Positions 33,390-44,727 of a stretch of DNA of 64,000 nt are shown one piece after another. Source of the DNA: Planotetraspora phitsanulokensis (lineage in GTDB: Bacteria; Actinomycetota; Actinomycetes; Streptosporangiales; Streptosporangiaceae); contig NZ_BOOP01000007.1 in NCBI RefSeq assembly GCF_016863295.1, positions 1 to 64,000 of the forward strand, written 5' to 3'. The stretch's first letter is position 1, and the number at the start of each line of letters is the position of its first letter. The translations under genes were made by a program, and so were the position numbers. The notes under the pieces were generated by a model that was not told the DNA's origin, did not search any database, and saw nothing but the letters and a program-made list of their open reading frames with translations.

Positions 33390-33479
33390 GCCCAGACCTC
33401 ACGCAGCGCCCAGACCTCGCCCCGCGCCCGGCGCTCGGGTCGCGCCCAGATCTCGCACCGGGCCCAGACCTCGCACGGC
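33390..33479. repeat. Five tandem 18-bp repeats
   Basis: Units begin at 33390, 33408, 33426, 33444 and 33462, each 18 bases. Four begin GCCCAGA(C/T)CTC, and the third has diverged. They lie between the small coiled-coil gene (plus) and the stop of a small membrane protein (minus). The period is a multiple of three, which keeps spurious frames open across the array. Confidence 0.7.
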
Positions 33480-33488
33480 GCGGGACGG

Positions 33489-33710
33489 TCACCAGCGCGG
33501 CGGGTTGTCCGGGTGCCCGGGTCCGCGAATCCCTTCACGCTCGGAGACCAGGTCCCCCACGTACGGCTCCGGCACGTACCGCTCCCGCTTGGTGGTGGCC
33601 GCCAGCGCTCCCAGCGCGACCAGCACGGCGGCTGAGATCGCCAGCAGCGCCAGTACGGCGAGCACCGCCAGCGCCGCGAGGGAGATGATCGCTCCCAGCA
33701 GGTCTCCCAT
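33489..33710 (-). CDS. Small single-pass membrane protein
   Basis: A 73-residue protein. A long hydrophobic helix at about 4-38 (LLGAIISLAALAVLAVLALL onward) is followed by a polar, basic-then-acidic tail with TKRERYVPEPYVGDLVSERE. No family is recognised. The ATG 33710 is preceded by GGGGGACG. The gene lies between a minisatellite and the Ppx/GppA gene, on the same strand as the latter. It may be an envelope protein or a small regulator of a membrane complex. Confidence 0.55.
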   Translation of the reverse strand: MGDLLGAIISLAALAVLAVLALLAISAAVLVALGALAATTKRERYVPEPYVGDLVSEREGIRGPGHPDNPPRW

Positions 33711-33789
33711 ACGTCGTCCCCCACGAGGTCGGCCCGGCGATCCCGCAGGGCGGCACGCGAGATCGCGTCATAGCGGCTGAGTGCCCTGT

Positions 33790-34785
33790 TTAAGGAGATT
33801 CATACTTTTGCTCGGCGGACACCGCCAGACCGCGCCGATCGGAAGTCCCCGGCCGGCCTCCCGGCAGGACGTCGAGGCGGCGCAGGATCATCCCCTCGCG
33901 CAGCGCCCACGGGCACAGCTCCAGCACGGGCAGGCCGAGCAGGTCCATGGCGGCGTCGGCGACGACCGCCCCCGCGAGAAGTTGCGGCGCCCTCCCGACG
34001 GACACCCCGGGCAGCTTGGACCGCTCGGCCGCCGGCATCGCGGACAGTCGCGCCGTCCATTCCGTCAGGGCGCCGTGCGCGAGCGTGCGCCTGATGTACG
34101 GGCCCTCGCTCGAGGAGGCCGCGCCCGCGATCCTGGCGAGCTGGCGGAAGGTCTTCGACGTGGCGACGGCGTGGTCGGCCCGGCCGTACCGGGTGATGGC
34201 TCCGACCTGGCGGGCGATCTCGGCCCGGGCATGGCGCCGCAGCAGGCGCACCTCCTCGGCGGGAGGTGGGTCGGTGGTGAAGAAGTCCCTGGTCAGCCGT
34301 CCGGCCCCGAGCGGAAGCGACACCGCTACGTCGGGCTCCTCGTCGATGCCGGAGGCGATCTCCAGCGAACCGCCCCCTATGTCGACGACGAGGAGACGGC
34401 CCGACGACCATCCGAACCACCGGCGGACGGCGAGGAAGGTCAGGCGGGCCTCGTCGTCGCCGGAGAGCACCTGGATCCCGACCGGCGTGCCCGACTCGAT
34501 CCTGCTGAGGACGTCCTCGCCGTTGACCGCGTCGCGGACCGCCGAGGTGGCGAAGGCCACCAGGTCCTCCACGCCCTTGTCCTCGGCGATGCGCAGGGCG
34601 TCGGCGACCGTCGCGCTCAGTCTCGCCGCGCCCTCCTCCGAGAGCCTGTTGCCGTCCACGAGGTGCTCGGCCAGACGCAGCTCCTCCTTGTGGGAGAAGG
34701 CGGGGATGGGACGAGCGCCCTGGTGCGCGTCCATCACCAGCAGGTGCACCGTGTTGGAACCGACGTCCAGGACTCCGAGTCGCAT
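33790..34785 (-). CDS. Ppx/GppA-family exopolyphosphatase/guanosine pentaphosphatase
   Basis: A 331-residue member of the ASKHA superfamily, hydrolysing polyphosphate or pppGpp. The phosphate-1 loop is [16 protein letters not shown], the second loop is [12 protein letters not shown], and the conserved [10 protein letters not shown] segment and SEGPYI region follow. The length matches the short actinobacterial form, without the C-terminal HD-like domain of E. coli Ppx. A role in stringent response or phosphate storage is expected. The start is ATG 34785, and the region upstream holds an operator-like inverted repeat that more likely serves the divergent zinc-ribbon gene. Confidence 0.9.
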   Translation of the reverse strand: MRLGVLDVGSNTVHLLVMDAHQGARPIPAFSHKEELRLAEHLVDGNRLSEEGAARLSATVADALRIAEDKGVEDLVAFATSAVRDAVNGEDVLSRIESGTPVGIQVLSGDDEARLTFLAVRRWFGWSSGRLLVVDIGGGSLEIASGIDEEPDVAVSLPLGAGRLTRDFFTTDPPPAEEVRLLRRHARAEIARQVGAITRYGRADHAVATSKTFRQLARIAGAASSSEGPYIRRTLAHGALTEWTARLSAMPAAERSKLPGVSVGRAPQLLAGAVVADAAMDLLGLPVLELCPWALREGMILRRLDVLPGGRPGTSDRRGLAVSAEQKYESP

Positions 34786-34904
34786 GATCCGACGCTACCG
34801 CCCACGACAGAGCGGTTTCCGCACATCCCCGTCCATTACACCGTGCGAAGCTGCAGAATCGGACGCTCAGTGACGCACCTCACGATATTGGGCTAACCGT
34901 AAAT

Positions 34905-34936
34905 CACGATACGCGACTTAATAATTACGTATCGTG
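34905..34936. promoter_or_regulatory. Operator-like inverted repeat CACGATACG-N14-CGTATCGTG
   Basis: Two perfect 9-base arms (34905-34913 and 34928-34936) flank an AT-rich 14-base spacer containing TTAATAATTA, in a window that is otherwise GC-rich. A third partial copy, CACGATAT, occurs at 34881. The right arm overlaps the first possible start codon of the downstream gene (GTG 34934). This looks like a promoter occluded by a dimeric regulator. Confidence 0.6.
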
Positions 34937-34963
34937 GCGGACGCTCCTCTTGCGGGTCATTCC

Positions 34964-35440
34964 ATGACAAGACGACACTCGAAAACGGGCTTTGCCGCGA
35001 TCTCGGCAGTGGGGCACGAGATCTCCGGCGACCCATCGACCAAGGGGGTGGTCCGGGTGCCGGAGGGGTTCAGCACCTACGAGACGTGGCCTTTCGAGTG
35101 CCTGCACTGCCTGCGCGTCTGGGAGGAGGAGTACCTCGTGCGCCGCCAGTCGGACGGGCACGGCAACGACGTCGTCATCTGGACCCGGGAGGGCACGCAG
35201 GTCCAGCCTCCCTGGTCGGGCATGTTCTGCCCGCACTGCGGATGCGGCAGTGTGACGACCTTCCCCACGGGCTACCTGGCACACCACGCGGAGATCACCG
35301 CCCGCGCGGCCGCCGTGCCCCCCGCGCTGGAGGCGGCCGGACGCCGGCACCCCACCCCGCTCCTGCCGTACGCCCTGCTGGCGATCTCGCTGCTCGTCTT
35401 CACCGGCGTCGAGATGTACGGCCAGGCGATCAGGCACTGA
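34964..35440 (+). CDS. Zinc-ribbon-like membrane protein
   Basis: About 158 residues of unknown function. A CLHC pair and a CPHCGCG pair roughly 45 residues apart can form a zinc ribbon. The N-terminal part is soluble, and one transmembrane segment near the C-terminus (LPYALLAISLLVFTGVEMY) would place a short tail outside. I favour ATG 34964, although an in-frame GTG at 34934 is possible if the transcript is leaderless. That GTG lies inside the right arm of the operator-like repeat. No neighbouring gene suggests the pathway. Confidence 0.6.
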   Translation: MTRRHSKTGFAAISAVGHEISGDPSTKGVVRVPEGFSTYETWPFECLHCLRVWEEEYLVRRQSDGHGNDVVIWTREGTQVQPPWSGMFCPHCGCGSVTTFPTGYLAHHAEITARAAAVPPALEAAGRRHPTPLLPYALLAISLLVFTGVEMYGQAIRH

Positions 35441-35540
35441 TCACGCCATCGAGGCCCCGGCGGGAAGCAAGCCGCCGGGGCCTCGGCGTGCGGTCTTTTC
35501 TCGCATATTGACGCTCGTGCGGACCGTGGGTAAGTTCACC

Positions 35541-35567
35541 TTAATTAAAAGGAAAGCTTACTAATAG
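35541..35567 (+). promoter_or_regulatory. AT-rich imperfect palindrome upstream of the chitinase
   Basis: The stretch from TTAATTAAAA to GGAAAGCTTACTAATAG is strikingly AT-rich against its surroundings and centred on the palindrome AAGCTT. Similar GGAAA(G)TTTCC(T)-like elements are, to my knowledge, often found before secreted glycoside hydrolases of actinomycetes. It lies about 165 bases upstream of the chitinase start and probably marks its promoter or operator. Confidence 0.45.
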
Positions 35568-35731
35568 TTCCCTGCGAACCCACAGGCAGGACCCACGCCA
35601 TGCCACGGTCACCGCCCGTCCTCTTTCCGATCCCCTGTGCCCCGGCATTCCACGCGACCGGCCGCGGCCGGCCTCGCGCACGCGTCCTCCGCACCCTCCC
35701 CTCGCATCCGCCCCTTGGACGTGGAGCACTT

Positions 35732-37717
<1,986 letters not shown>

Positions 37718-37723
37718 CCGGAG

Positions 37724-37751
37724 GGCCGGGGAGGCGCCCGCCTCCCCGGCC
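37724..37751 (+). terminator. Chitinase terminator hairpin
   Basis: A perfect 12-bp stem (37724-37735 with 37740-37751) and a 4-base loop begin 7 bases after the chitinase stop. The convergent transporter ends at 37817, so it may work for both directions. Confidence 0.75.
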
Positions 37752-37816
37752 TGTCCGCTTTCCCCGGCCTGTTCCTGTCCCCGGGCCTGCGCCGTGTCCG
37801 CCGCTCGCCGCAGGGG

Positions 37817-39733
37817 TCAGCTCACGTGGACCTGGGGGCGGCGCCCGATGTCGGGCTCCGCCTTCCTGATGACCTCCCGGGTCAGCGGCGGCACGTCTCC
37901 CCCGCCGAAGACCAGGTAGCGCAGCAGCGCGCCGACCGGGTTCCCCTCGGCCCAGTGGAAGTAGACGTGCGGCCGGTTCCCCGTCAGGTCCCTGAGGTGG
38001 AACAGGATCGCCGCGATCGTGTTGGCCACCGCGGGACTCTCCACGGTCAGCACCTGGTAGCCGTGCCGCGTCTCCCCCTTGACGAGAAGATCCGTCTCGA
38101 ACTCCGACGCGTCGCCGAGGGTCACCTCCAGGAAGACCATCGGCTCGTCTTCGGGCAGGTGGTGGTACTCGCGCGTCTCGCGGTCCTTCTCGGCGTACTC
38201 GGCCGTGTCCCGGGCGTCGGGCTCGTTGGCGATCAGGCGGAGCTGCCCGGGGGCCTCGGTGACGATCCGGCGGGCGGCCTCGTCCAGCCGCACCTCGGTG
38301 ACCCGCAACTCCGTCGACCGGGTCGCGCGGGACACCAGGGAGCTCACGACGATGGCCACGACGAAGCCGATCGCGATGCTCAGGCCGTCGGGCCGCTCCC
38401 TGATGTTCTCGACCGCGGCGTAGGCGACGACGAGGGAGATCACGCCGAACCCCGCGCCGGCGGCCGTGCGCCCCGCCCGGAAGGCGGTGAGCGTGACCGC
38501 GACCGCCGCCGAGAGGATCAGCACGAGCACCCCCGTGGCGTACGCGCCGCCCTGCGGCTCCACCTGCGCGCCGAACAGGATCGTGATGCCGAACGCGATG
38601 GCGGTGAAGACCAGGACGAGGGGGCGGACGGCCCTGGCCCAGTCGGGGGCCATGCCGTACCGGGGCAGGTAGCGGGGGACGATGTTCAGCAGGCCGGTCA
38701 TCGCGGACGCGCCCGCGAACCAGAGGATGGCGATCGTGCTGACGTCGTAGGCGGTGCCGAAGGCGTCGCCCAGGTTCTCGTGGGCCAGATAGGCGAGCGC
38801 CCGGCCGGCGGCCTTGCCGCCCTCCTCGAACTCCTGGGCCGGGATCAGCATGGTCGTCGCGACGCTGCTCGCGAGCAGGAAGACGCTCATGATCAGCGCC
38901 GCCGTCGTGAGCAGCCGCCGCGCGCCGGCGATCCTGGCGCGCAGGTCGCCCTCGATCTGCGGCATCACGGCCACGCCCGTCTCGAAGCCGGACAGGCCGA
39001 GCGCGAGCTTCGGCAGCACCAGCAGGGACATCGCGATCATCGCCACCGGGCTCGAGTGGTCGGCCGTGAGCGCGGTCTGCCAGCCCTGGAACAGCGACGG
39101 CTCCGACACGACCTTCGCCAGGGCCACCCCGACGACCACCACGTTGAGCACGAGGTAGACCGCGACCAGGACGACCGCGAGCCCGATCGCCTCGCTGAAT
39201 CCGCGCAGGAAGATGGCGCCGAGCAGCGCGATCAGCACGAGCGTGATGCCGACCTCGTGGCCGGTGAGGAATCCCGGCACGAACGGGTTCTGCAGGATGT
39301 GAGCCGTGGCGTCCGACGCGGACAGGGTGATCGTGAAGATGAACGCCGTCGCCACGAACCCGAGCAGCACGAGGACGAAGAGCTTGCCCCACCAGCGCGG
39401 CAGCAGCCCCTCCAGCATCGCGATGGAGCCCATCCCGTTGGGGCTGTGCCCGGCGACGGCCCGGTAGGTGGGCAGGGCGCCGAACAGGGTGAGCAGCACC
39501 AGCAGGAGCGTGGCGATCGGCGACAGCGCTCCGGCCGCCGCCGCCGCGATCCCAGGCTGGTATCCCAGTGTGGAGAAGTAGTCGACACCGGTGAGGCACA
39601 TGACCTGCCACCAGCTGTGCCGCTTCTCCGGATGCTCCTTGTGCGGGCCGGTGCCCCGGCGTTCGCGCTGAAGGCCCTCAAGGAGCCAGGCGCGGACGGT
39701 CCCGGGGCTCTCCCGCTGCGCGGACGTGGTCAA
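37817..39733 (-). CDS. APC-superfamily permease with a cytosolic C-terminal domain
   Basis: A 638-residue transporter with about twelve transmembrane segments (45-480) followed by a roughly 150-residue soluble domain. The start of the fold is [32 protein letters not shown], the unwound helix typical of APC transporters. Conserved pieces are [18 protein letters not shown] and [15 protein letters not shown]. The overall size and this opening resemble the potassium importer KimA/YdaO group more than amino-acid carriers, but a c-di-AMP riboswitch is not recognisable upstream. The start is TTG 39733. GAGGAG lies about 10 bases before it. It diverges from tex with 183 bases between. Confidence 0.85.
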   Translation of the reverse strand: MTTSAQRESPGTVRAWLLEGLQRERRGTGPHKEHPEKRHSWWQVMCLTGVDYFSTLGYQPGIAAAAAGALSPIATLLLVLLTLFGALPTYRAVAGHSPNGMGSIAMLEGLLPRWWGKLFVLVLLGFVATAFIFTITLSASDATAHILQNPFVPGFLTGHEVGITLVLIALLGAIFLRGFSEAIGLAVVLVAVYLVLNVVVVGVALAKVVSEPSLFQGWQTALTADHSSPVAMIAMSLLVLPKLALGLSGFETGVAVMPQIEGDLRARIAGARRLLTTAALIMSVFLLASSVATTMLIPAQEFEEGGKAAGRALAYLAHENLGDAFGTAYDVSTIAILWFAGASAMTGLLNIVPRYLPRYGMAPDWARAVRPLVLVFTAIAFGITILFGAQVEPQGGAYATGVLVLILSAAVAVTLTAFRAGRTAAGAGFGVISLVVAYAAVENIRERPDGLSIAIGFVVAIVVSSLVSRATRSTELRVTEVRLDEAARRIVTEAPGQLRLIANEPDARDTAEYAEKDRETREYHHLPEDEPMVFLEVTLGDASEFETDLLVKGETRHGYQVLTVESPAVANTIAAILFHLRDLTGNRPHVYFHWAEGNPVGALLRYLVFGGGDVPPLTREVIRKAEPDIGRRPQVHVS

Positions 39734-39916
39734 TCCGGCTCACTCTCCTCGGCTGGGGGACACGATGGCGGCAGGGAGACCATACTGACCAATCGCGCGG
39801 CCCGCCGCGTTCAGCCGGGCCGTACGGCCATGTCATCCGGCCTTCGCCCGCGGAGGCGGGATCACGCCCGCGATCCGGCAGAATGAGTGCCCTCCCGGAA
39901 GAAAGCGATCAGGATC

Positions 39917-42289
39917 GTGACGACCTCCATTCAGCAGCGGATCGCCGAAGAGCTCGGCGTGCGCGAGAACCAGGTGACCGCGGCCGTCGATCTGCTCGAC
40001 GGCGGGGCGACGGTCCCGTTCATCGCCCGCTACCGCAAGGAAGCGACCGGCACGCTTGACGACGCGCAGCTGCGCACCCTCGAGGAGCGGCTGCGCTACC
40101 TGCGTGAGCTGGAGGAACGGCGCGCGGCCATCCTCGAGTCGATCCGGTCTCAGGGCAAGCTCGACGAGTCGCTCGAGGCGCAGATCATGGCGGCCGACTC
40201 CAAGGCCCGGCTCGAGGACATCTACCTGCCCTTCAAGCCCAAGCGCCGGACGAAGGCGCAGATCGCCAGGGAGGCCGGGCTGGAGCCGCTCGCCGACGGC
40301 CTGCTCGCCGACCCCACACTCGACCCGGTCGCCACCGCGGAGTCGTACCTCGGGGAGGGCGTCGCCGACGCGGCGGCCGCGCTCGAGGGCGCCCGGGCCA
40401 TCCTGGTGGAGCGCTTCGGCGAGGACGCCGACCTGATCGGCGGCCTGCGCGAGCGCATGTGGGAACGCGGCCGGATGGCCGCGCAGGTCAAGGAGGGCAA
40501 GGAGGAGGCCGGGGCCAAGTTCTCCGACTACTTCGACTTCTCCGAGCCGTTCACCAAGCTGCCCTCGCACCGCATCCTCGCGATGTTCCGGGGGGAGAAG
40601 GAGGAGATCCTCACCCTGACGCTCGACCCGGAGGCGGAGGAGCCGAACGGCTACGAGCAGCGGATCGCCGCCCGGTTCGGCGTCTCCGACCTGGGCCGCC
40701 CCGCGGACAAGTGGCTCGGGGAGACCGTCCGCTGGGCCTGGCGGACGCGGATCCTGGTCCACCTCGGCATCGACCTGCGCACCCGCCTGTGGCAGGCGGC
40801 CGAGGAGGAGGCCGTCCGCGTCTTCGCCGCCAACCTGCGCGACCTGCTGCTGGCGGCCCCTGCGGGCACCCGCGCGACGATGGGCCTCGACCCGGGCCTG
40901 CGGACGGGCGTGAAGGTGGCCGTGGTCGACGCGACCGGCAAGGTCGTGGCCACAGAGACGATCTACCCGCACGAGCCGAAGCGCCAGTGGGACCAGTCGC
41001 TCGCCGTCCTGGGCCGGCTGGCCGCCGAGCACGGGGTCGAGCTGATCGCGATCGGCAACGGCACGGCGTCGCGCGAGACCGACAAGCTCGCCGGGGAGCT
41101 CGTCAAGCTCATGCCGGGACTCACCAAGATCGTGGTCTCGGAGGCGGGCGCCTCGGTCTACTCGGCGTCGGCCTACGCCTCGCAGGAGCTTCCCGGGCTG
41201 GACGTGTCGCTGCGGGGCGCGGTCTCCATCGCGCGCCGCCTGCAGGACCCGCTCGCCGAGCTCGTGAAGATCGACCCGAAGTCGATCGGCGTCGGGCAGT
41301 ACCAGCACGACCTGTCGGAGGTCAAGCTCTCCCGGTCGCTCGACGCCGTGGTCGAGGACTGTGTGAACGGTGTGGGCGTCGACGTCAACACGGCTTCGGC
41401 CCCGCTGCTCACCCGCGTCTCCGGCATCGGCTCCGGCCTGGCGGAGAACATCGTGGCGCACCGCGACGCCAACGGCCCGTTCCGGTCGAGGGGCGCGTTG
41501 AAGGAGGTCCCCCGGCTGGGCCCCAAGGCGTTCGAGCAGTGCGCGGGCTTCCTGCGCATCCCGGGCGGCGACGACCCGCTCGACGCGTCCAGCGTGCACC
41601 CGGAGGCCTATCCCGTGGTGCGGCGCATGCTGGAGTCCACTCAGGGCGAGCTGCGCTCGTTCATCGGCAACACGGCCGTGCTGCGCTCGATCAAGCCGGC
41701 CGAATTCGTCGACGACACCTTCGGCCTGCCCACCGTGACCGACATCCTCAAGGAGCTGGAGAAGCCGGGCCGCGACCCCCGGCCCGCGTTCAAGACCGCG
41801 ACCTTCAAGGAGGGCGTGGAGAAGATCTCCGACCTGGCCTCCGGCATGATCCTTGAGGGCGTCGTCACCAACGTCGCGGCCTTCGGCGCATTCGTCGACG
41901 TCGGCGTGCACCAGGACGGGCTGGTCCACGTCTCGGCGATGTCGAACACCTTCGTCAAGGACCCGCGTGACGTCGTCAAGCCCGGCGACGTGGTGCGGGT
42001 GAAGGTGCTCGACGTGGACATCCCGCGTAAGCGCATCTCGCTCACCCTCCGTCTTGAGGACGAGGCCGCGGCGAACCCGGGCGGACGGCCTTCCCGGGAC
42101 GGGAGGCCCCAGCAGGACCGGGGCGCGGGCAAGGGCCGTCAGGGCAGGGACGGCGGGCAGAACCGGGGCTCGGCCAACCGGTCGAACCGCGGCTCAGGCG
42201 GCTCAGGCGGCTCGGCGTCCGGCGGCGGCGCGATGGCCGAGGCCCTCCGGCGCGCGGGCCTCACCGACCCGGGGTCCACCCGCCGCTGA
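39917..42289 (+). CDS. tex: Tex-family RNA-binding transcription accessory protein
   Basis: About 790 residues in the standard Tex order: N-terminal helical domain with [13 protein letters not shown], the central [13 protein letters not shown]-like segment (here [17 protein letters not shown]), and a YqgF/RNase H-like domain with [20 protein letters not shown] helix-hairpin-helix region ([17 protein letters not shown]) and a C-terminal S1 RNA-binding domain ([27 protein letters not shown]) complete the fold. A basic, Gly/Arg-rich tail of about 70 residues follows. It acts in transcription fidelity and stress tolerance. A GTG at 39917 fits the family start [13 protein letters not shown]. The ribosome site is weak (AGGATC). 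Confidence 0.95.
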   Translation: MTTSIQQRIAEELGVRENQVTAAVDLLDGGATVPFIARYRKEATGTLDDAQLRTLEERLRYLRELEERRAAILESIRSQGKLDESLEAQIMAADSKARLEDIYLPFKPKRRTKAQIAREAGLEPLADGLLADPTLDPVATAESYLGEGVADAAAALEGARAILVERFGEDADLIGGLRERMWERGRMAAQVKEGKEEAGAKFSDYFDFSEPFTKLPSHRILAMFRGEKEEILTLTLDPEAEEPNGYEQRIAARFGVSDLGRPADKWLGETVRWAWRTRILVHLGIDLRTRLWQAAEEEAVRVFAANLRDLLLAAPAGTRATMGLDPGLRTGVKVAVVDATGKVVATETIYPHEPKRQWDQSLAVLGRLAAEHGVELIAIGNGTASRETDKLAGELVKLMPGLTKIVVSEAGASVYSASAYASQELPGLDVSLRGAVSIARRLQDPLAELVKIDPKSIGVGQYQHDLSEVKLSRSLDAVVEDCVNGVGVDVNTASAPLLTRVSGIGSGLAENIVAHRDANGPFRSRGALKEVPRLGPKAFEQCAGFLRIPGGDDPLDASSVHPEAYPVVRRMLESTQGELRSFIGNTAVLRSIKPAEFVDDTFGLPTVTDILKELEKPGRDPRPAFKTATFKEGVEKISDLASGMILEGVVTNVAAFGAFVDVGVHQDGLVHVSAMSNTFVKDPRDVVKPGDVVRVKVLDVDIPRKRISLTLRLEDEAAANPGGRPSRDGRPQQDRGAGKGRQGRDGGQNRGSANRSNRGSGGSGGSASGGGAMAEALRRAGLTDPGSTRR

Positions 42290-42323
42290 CGCCGGCACTC
42301 GCCGGAGACGTCTCAGGCATCAC

Positions 42324-42351
42324 GGCCGGGTTCCCCTCCGGGAGCCCGGCC
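42324..42351 (+). terminator. tex terminator hairpin
   Basis: Arms 42324-42335 and 42340-42351 give a 12-base stem with one G-U pair and a 4-base loop, 35 bases after the tex stop. The convergent membrane protein gene ends at 42390. Confidence 0.7.
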
Positions 42352-42389
42352 GCTCTGTTCTCCCCGCAGGCGATCCTTCCCTGCCGCGG

Positions 42390-43412
42390 TCAGCCCGCCT
42401 TCCGCTTGGCCCGCAGCCGGGGGTAGGCGTCCTCCGCCCGCTCCGAACGCCGCCACAGCTCCTCGAAGCTGAACGCCTTGCGGTCGATGATCTCCTTCTT
42501 CGCGACGAGGCGCTCGCCGTACCGGGACTTGATCGTCGCGTCGAACCGGCCGTCGTTCTCCCTCGGGGTGATGAGCATGCGCCGGCCCTCCTTGTCCGTG
42601 GCCACGCAGTAGTCCTCGAGGAGCGTGCCGTTCTCCTCCCTGATGCGGGTGAGATCGGCGATCTTCACGTCGATCTCGGCGTGGACGTGCGCCGCCACGA
42701 TGTCGGCCGCCCCCTCTCGCTGCCCCCGTTCCAGGACGAACACTCGCCGCACCTTGAGACCGCTCGCGCGGATCGATCTCTTCTGGTGCTCGAAATAGAT
42801 CCGGCCGTGCTCGCTCCGCCAGTACTCGATGGCGCCGAGGTGGACCACGTCGAGCATGGTGAACTGGTCGAGGTCGTCGGAACGGAAGGTCGGCATCGTA
42901 TGGAAATGCGCGCTCGGGTCGATGACGATCGTGCCGTCGGCGAGCCCGCGGACCCTTTCCTGAAACTCGTCCTGCAGCTTTCCGCAGAAGTCCTGGAAGA
43001 ACGGATGGCCTGACGCGCGCAACCGGTTGAAATGCTCCGTCACGGCGACGACGAACTCCAGGTCGCCGTCCTGGAGCGCCTTGATCTTCGGCTCCAGTTC
43101 GATCGTCTTGATGTGCCGCCGCGTCTCGGCCTTGATCTGGTCGGCCTTGTCGAGACCGTCGGTCCGCAGGGCGTCGAGCTTCATGCTCAGGTCGGTCGCC
43201 ACGGTGAGCGTCGATCCGACCAGCGCCACCAGCAGCGGCATCCGCCAGTCGGGGGGGCCTGTTTGCATGAGGCCGAGCAGCGCGGACATGAGCGTCAGCG
43301 CGGCTGTGAGGGAACCGCCGACGACGGCGCGGACGACACTGGGACTCCACCGGCTCTTGCGTTCTTCCACCGTGTTCCTGTTCCGGTGCGCTGGGGGGTT
43401 GGATCGGTCCAC
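42390..43412 (-). CDS. Unrecognised membrane-anchored protein
   Basis: A 340-residue protein I cannot assign. Residues 1-22 are basic and polar. Two hydrophobic segments follow (VRAVVGGSLTAALTLMSALL and MPLLVALVGSTLTVA), then a charged helical linker with SMKLDALRTDGLDKADQIKAE. The soluble C-terminal 200 residues include the patterns AIEYWRSEHGRIYFEHQKRSI and RRVFVLERG, then HVHAEIDVKIADLTRIREENG and EDYCVATDKEGRRMLITP. This mix of a helix-containing linker and a beta-rich terminal domain suggests a cytosolic sensor or effector tethered to the membrane. It has no signal peptide or catalytic motif. The start is GTG 43412, and it diverges from the alpha/beta hydrolase with an inverted repeat between. 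Confidence 0.55.
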   Translation of the reverse strand: MDRSNPPAHRNRNTVEERKSRWSPSVVRAVVGGSLTAALTLMSALLGLMQTGPPDWRMPLLVALVGSTLTVATDLSMKLDALRTDGLDKADQIKAETRRHIKTIELEPKIKALQDGDLEFVVAVTEHFNRLRASGHPFFQDFCGKLQDEFQERVRGLADGTIVIDPSAHFHTMPTFRSDDLDQFTMLDVVHLGAIEYWRSEHGRIYFEHQKRSIRASGLKVRRVFVLERGQREGAADIVAAHVHAEIDVKIADLTRIREENGTLLEDYCVATDKEGRRMLITPRENDGRFDATIKSRYGERLVAKKEIIDRKAFSFEELWRRSERAEDAYPRLRAKRKAG

Positions 43413-43491
43413 TCATCTTTCCGATCCATTAACGCACCGATCACCCTGTCCGGTTCCGCCTTATCCAGAGAAATATCAGGCCACTCGCTGA

Positions 43492-43520
43492 ATTTCGGTT
43501 ATGCGAAGTTAGTCCGAAAT
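43492..43520. promoter_or_regulatory. Inverted repeat ATTTCGG-N15-CCGAAAT
   Basis: Seven-base perfect arms at 43492-43498 and 43514-43520 flank an AT-rich spacer. They occur in the 200-base divergent promoter region between the unrecognised membrane protein (minus) and the alpha/beta hydrolase (plus). Likely an operator, no regulator assigned. Confidence 0.45.
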
Positions 43521-43612
43521 ATGGGATATAAGGGATTGTGTAAGATCCACGCACGATCACCGGGGGCGTGAGCGCGCACCGGCGGGCGTGCCACCCGACG
43601 AGCGAGGTGACC

Positions 43613-44527
43613 ATGGCCGAGGACAAGGCAGAGGACAGGGCCGAGGACTCCGCACCGAGTCCAGCGAACCGGAGCCCCTTCACGACGACGGGCGGGCAAG
43701 CGGGGTACTTCGCCGCATACGACGCCGTCCTGGCCAAGTGGCCGGTCACCGCCGAGCCCGTCAGGCTCCGCTCGCCGTACGGCACGACCCACGTCAACGT
43801 CTGCGGGCCGCGCGACGGCGAGCCCCTCGTGCTGCTGCACGGCGGCGGCACGACGTCCACCGTGTGGTTCGGCCAGGTGGAGCAGTTGAGCCGGACCCGC
43901 CGCGTGTACGCGGTCGACACCATCGGGGACGCGGGCCGCAGCGTCGCCGACGGCCGCCCCGTCACGGCCCCGGCCGACCTGATGGACTGGCTGGACGGAC
44001 TGCTCGGCGGGCTGGGCCTGGACGCCGTGGACCTCTGCGGCCATTCCTACGGCGGGTGGCTCGCGCTCGGGTACGCCCTGCACGCCCCGCAGCGGGTGCG
44101 CAGGCTCGCGCTGCTCGACCCGACCGACTGCTTCGCGGGCCTGCGCCTGAGCTACCGCCTGCACGCCGTCCCCCAGTTCGTCAGGCCGAGCGCCGAGCGG
44201 ACGCGCGCCTTCATCGGCTGGGAGACCGGCGGCGCGGCGGTCGACCCGACCTGGCTGCGGTTGGTGTGCCTGGGCGCTGAGTTCCCCCGTTCGAAGGTCG
44301 TCATGCCGCGCCGCCCCGCCCCCGAGCGGTTGCGCGCCGCGGCCGTCCCGGCGCTGGTGCTCCTCGCCGAGCGGAGCAGGGCACACGACATCCGCGAGGT
44401 GGCGGCCGGCGCCCGCCGGCTCCTGCCCCATGCCGTCACCGAGGTCCTGCCCGGCGTCTCGCACCACAGCGTCCCGGGCGAGGACGGCGGGCGCCTCGGC
44501 CGCGCGCTGGAGGAGTTCCTCGGCTGA
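43613..44527 (+). CDS. Alpha/beta hydrolase
   Basis: A 304-residue alpha/beta-fold hydrolase. The oxyanion segment is LVLLHGGGTTSTVW, the nucleophile elbow is DLCGHSYGGWLAL, the acid is probably the Asp in LLDPTD or the DI of the terminal region, and the final histidine is in PGVSHHSVPGEDG. An unusual acidic leader (AEDKAEDRAEDSAP) precedes the domain. ATG 43613 has GAGG 5 bases upstream. No signal peptide, so it acts in the cytosol. The substrate is unknown. Confidence 0.85.
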   Translation: MAEDKAEDRAEDSAPSPANRSPFTTTGGQAGYFAAYDAVLAKWPVTAEPVRLRSPYGTTHVNVCGPRDGEPLVLLHGGGTTSTVWFGQVEQLSRTRRVYAVDTIGDAGRSVADGRPVTAPADLMDWLDGLLGGLGLDAVDLCGHSYGGWLALGYALHAPQRVRRLALLDPTDCFAGLRLSYRLHAVPQFVRPSAERTRAFIGWETGGAAVDPTWLRLVCLGAEFPRSKVVMPRRPAPERLRAAAVPALVLLAERSRAHDIREVAAGARRLLPHAVTEVLPGVSHHSVPGEDGGRLGRALEEFLG

Positions 44528-44727
44528 GCGGGCGGCGCCGCGAGGGGACGCGTGCGCGGAGCACGGCCGGGATTGTCTAGGCTGATCTGCGCCGTCCCCG
44601 GCACGCACGACCCCCGGATCCCGTCCGCCCCTACTCACACCCACCCCCCGGCTCACCCATCCCGATTCGCCCCATTCTGTTTCGCGCCGTACCGGCGCCG
44701 CGCCGCCCCCGGCAAGGAGAGTGTTCA

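Noticed and set aside
33287-33724. A 145-residue Trp-rich minus-strand frame with hexapeptide repeats (EVWAR/EIWAR)
   Set aside because: The repeats come from the 18-bp minisatellite. The overlapping 73-residue membrane-protein frame has better start and composition.
34889-34925. TTGGGC and TAATAAT as -35/-10 boxes for the zinc-ribbon gene
   Set aside because: The spacing is about 25 bases, too long for a normal sigma-70 type promoter.
39734-39916. c-di-AMP (ydaO-type) riboswitch before the KimA-like transporter
   Set aside because: The region is only 183 bases and divergent with tex. I could not recognise the conserved core, so no claim is made.
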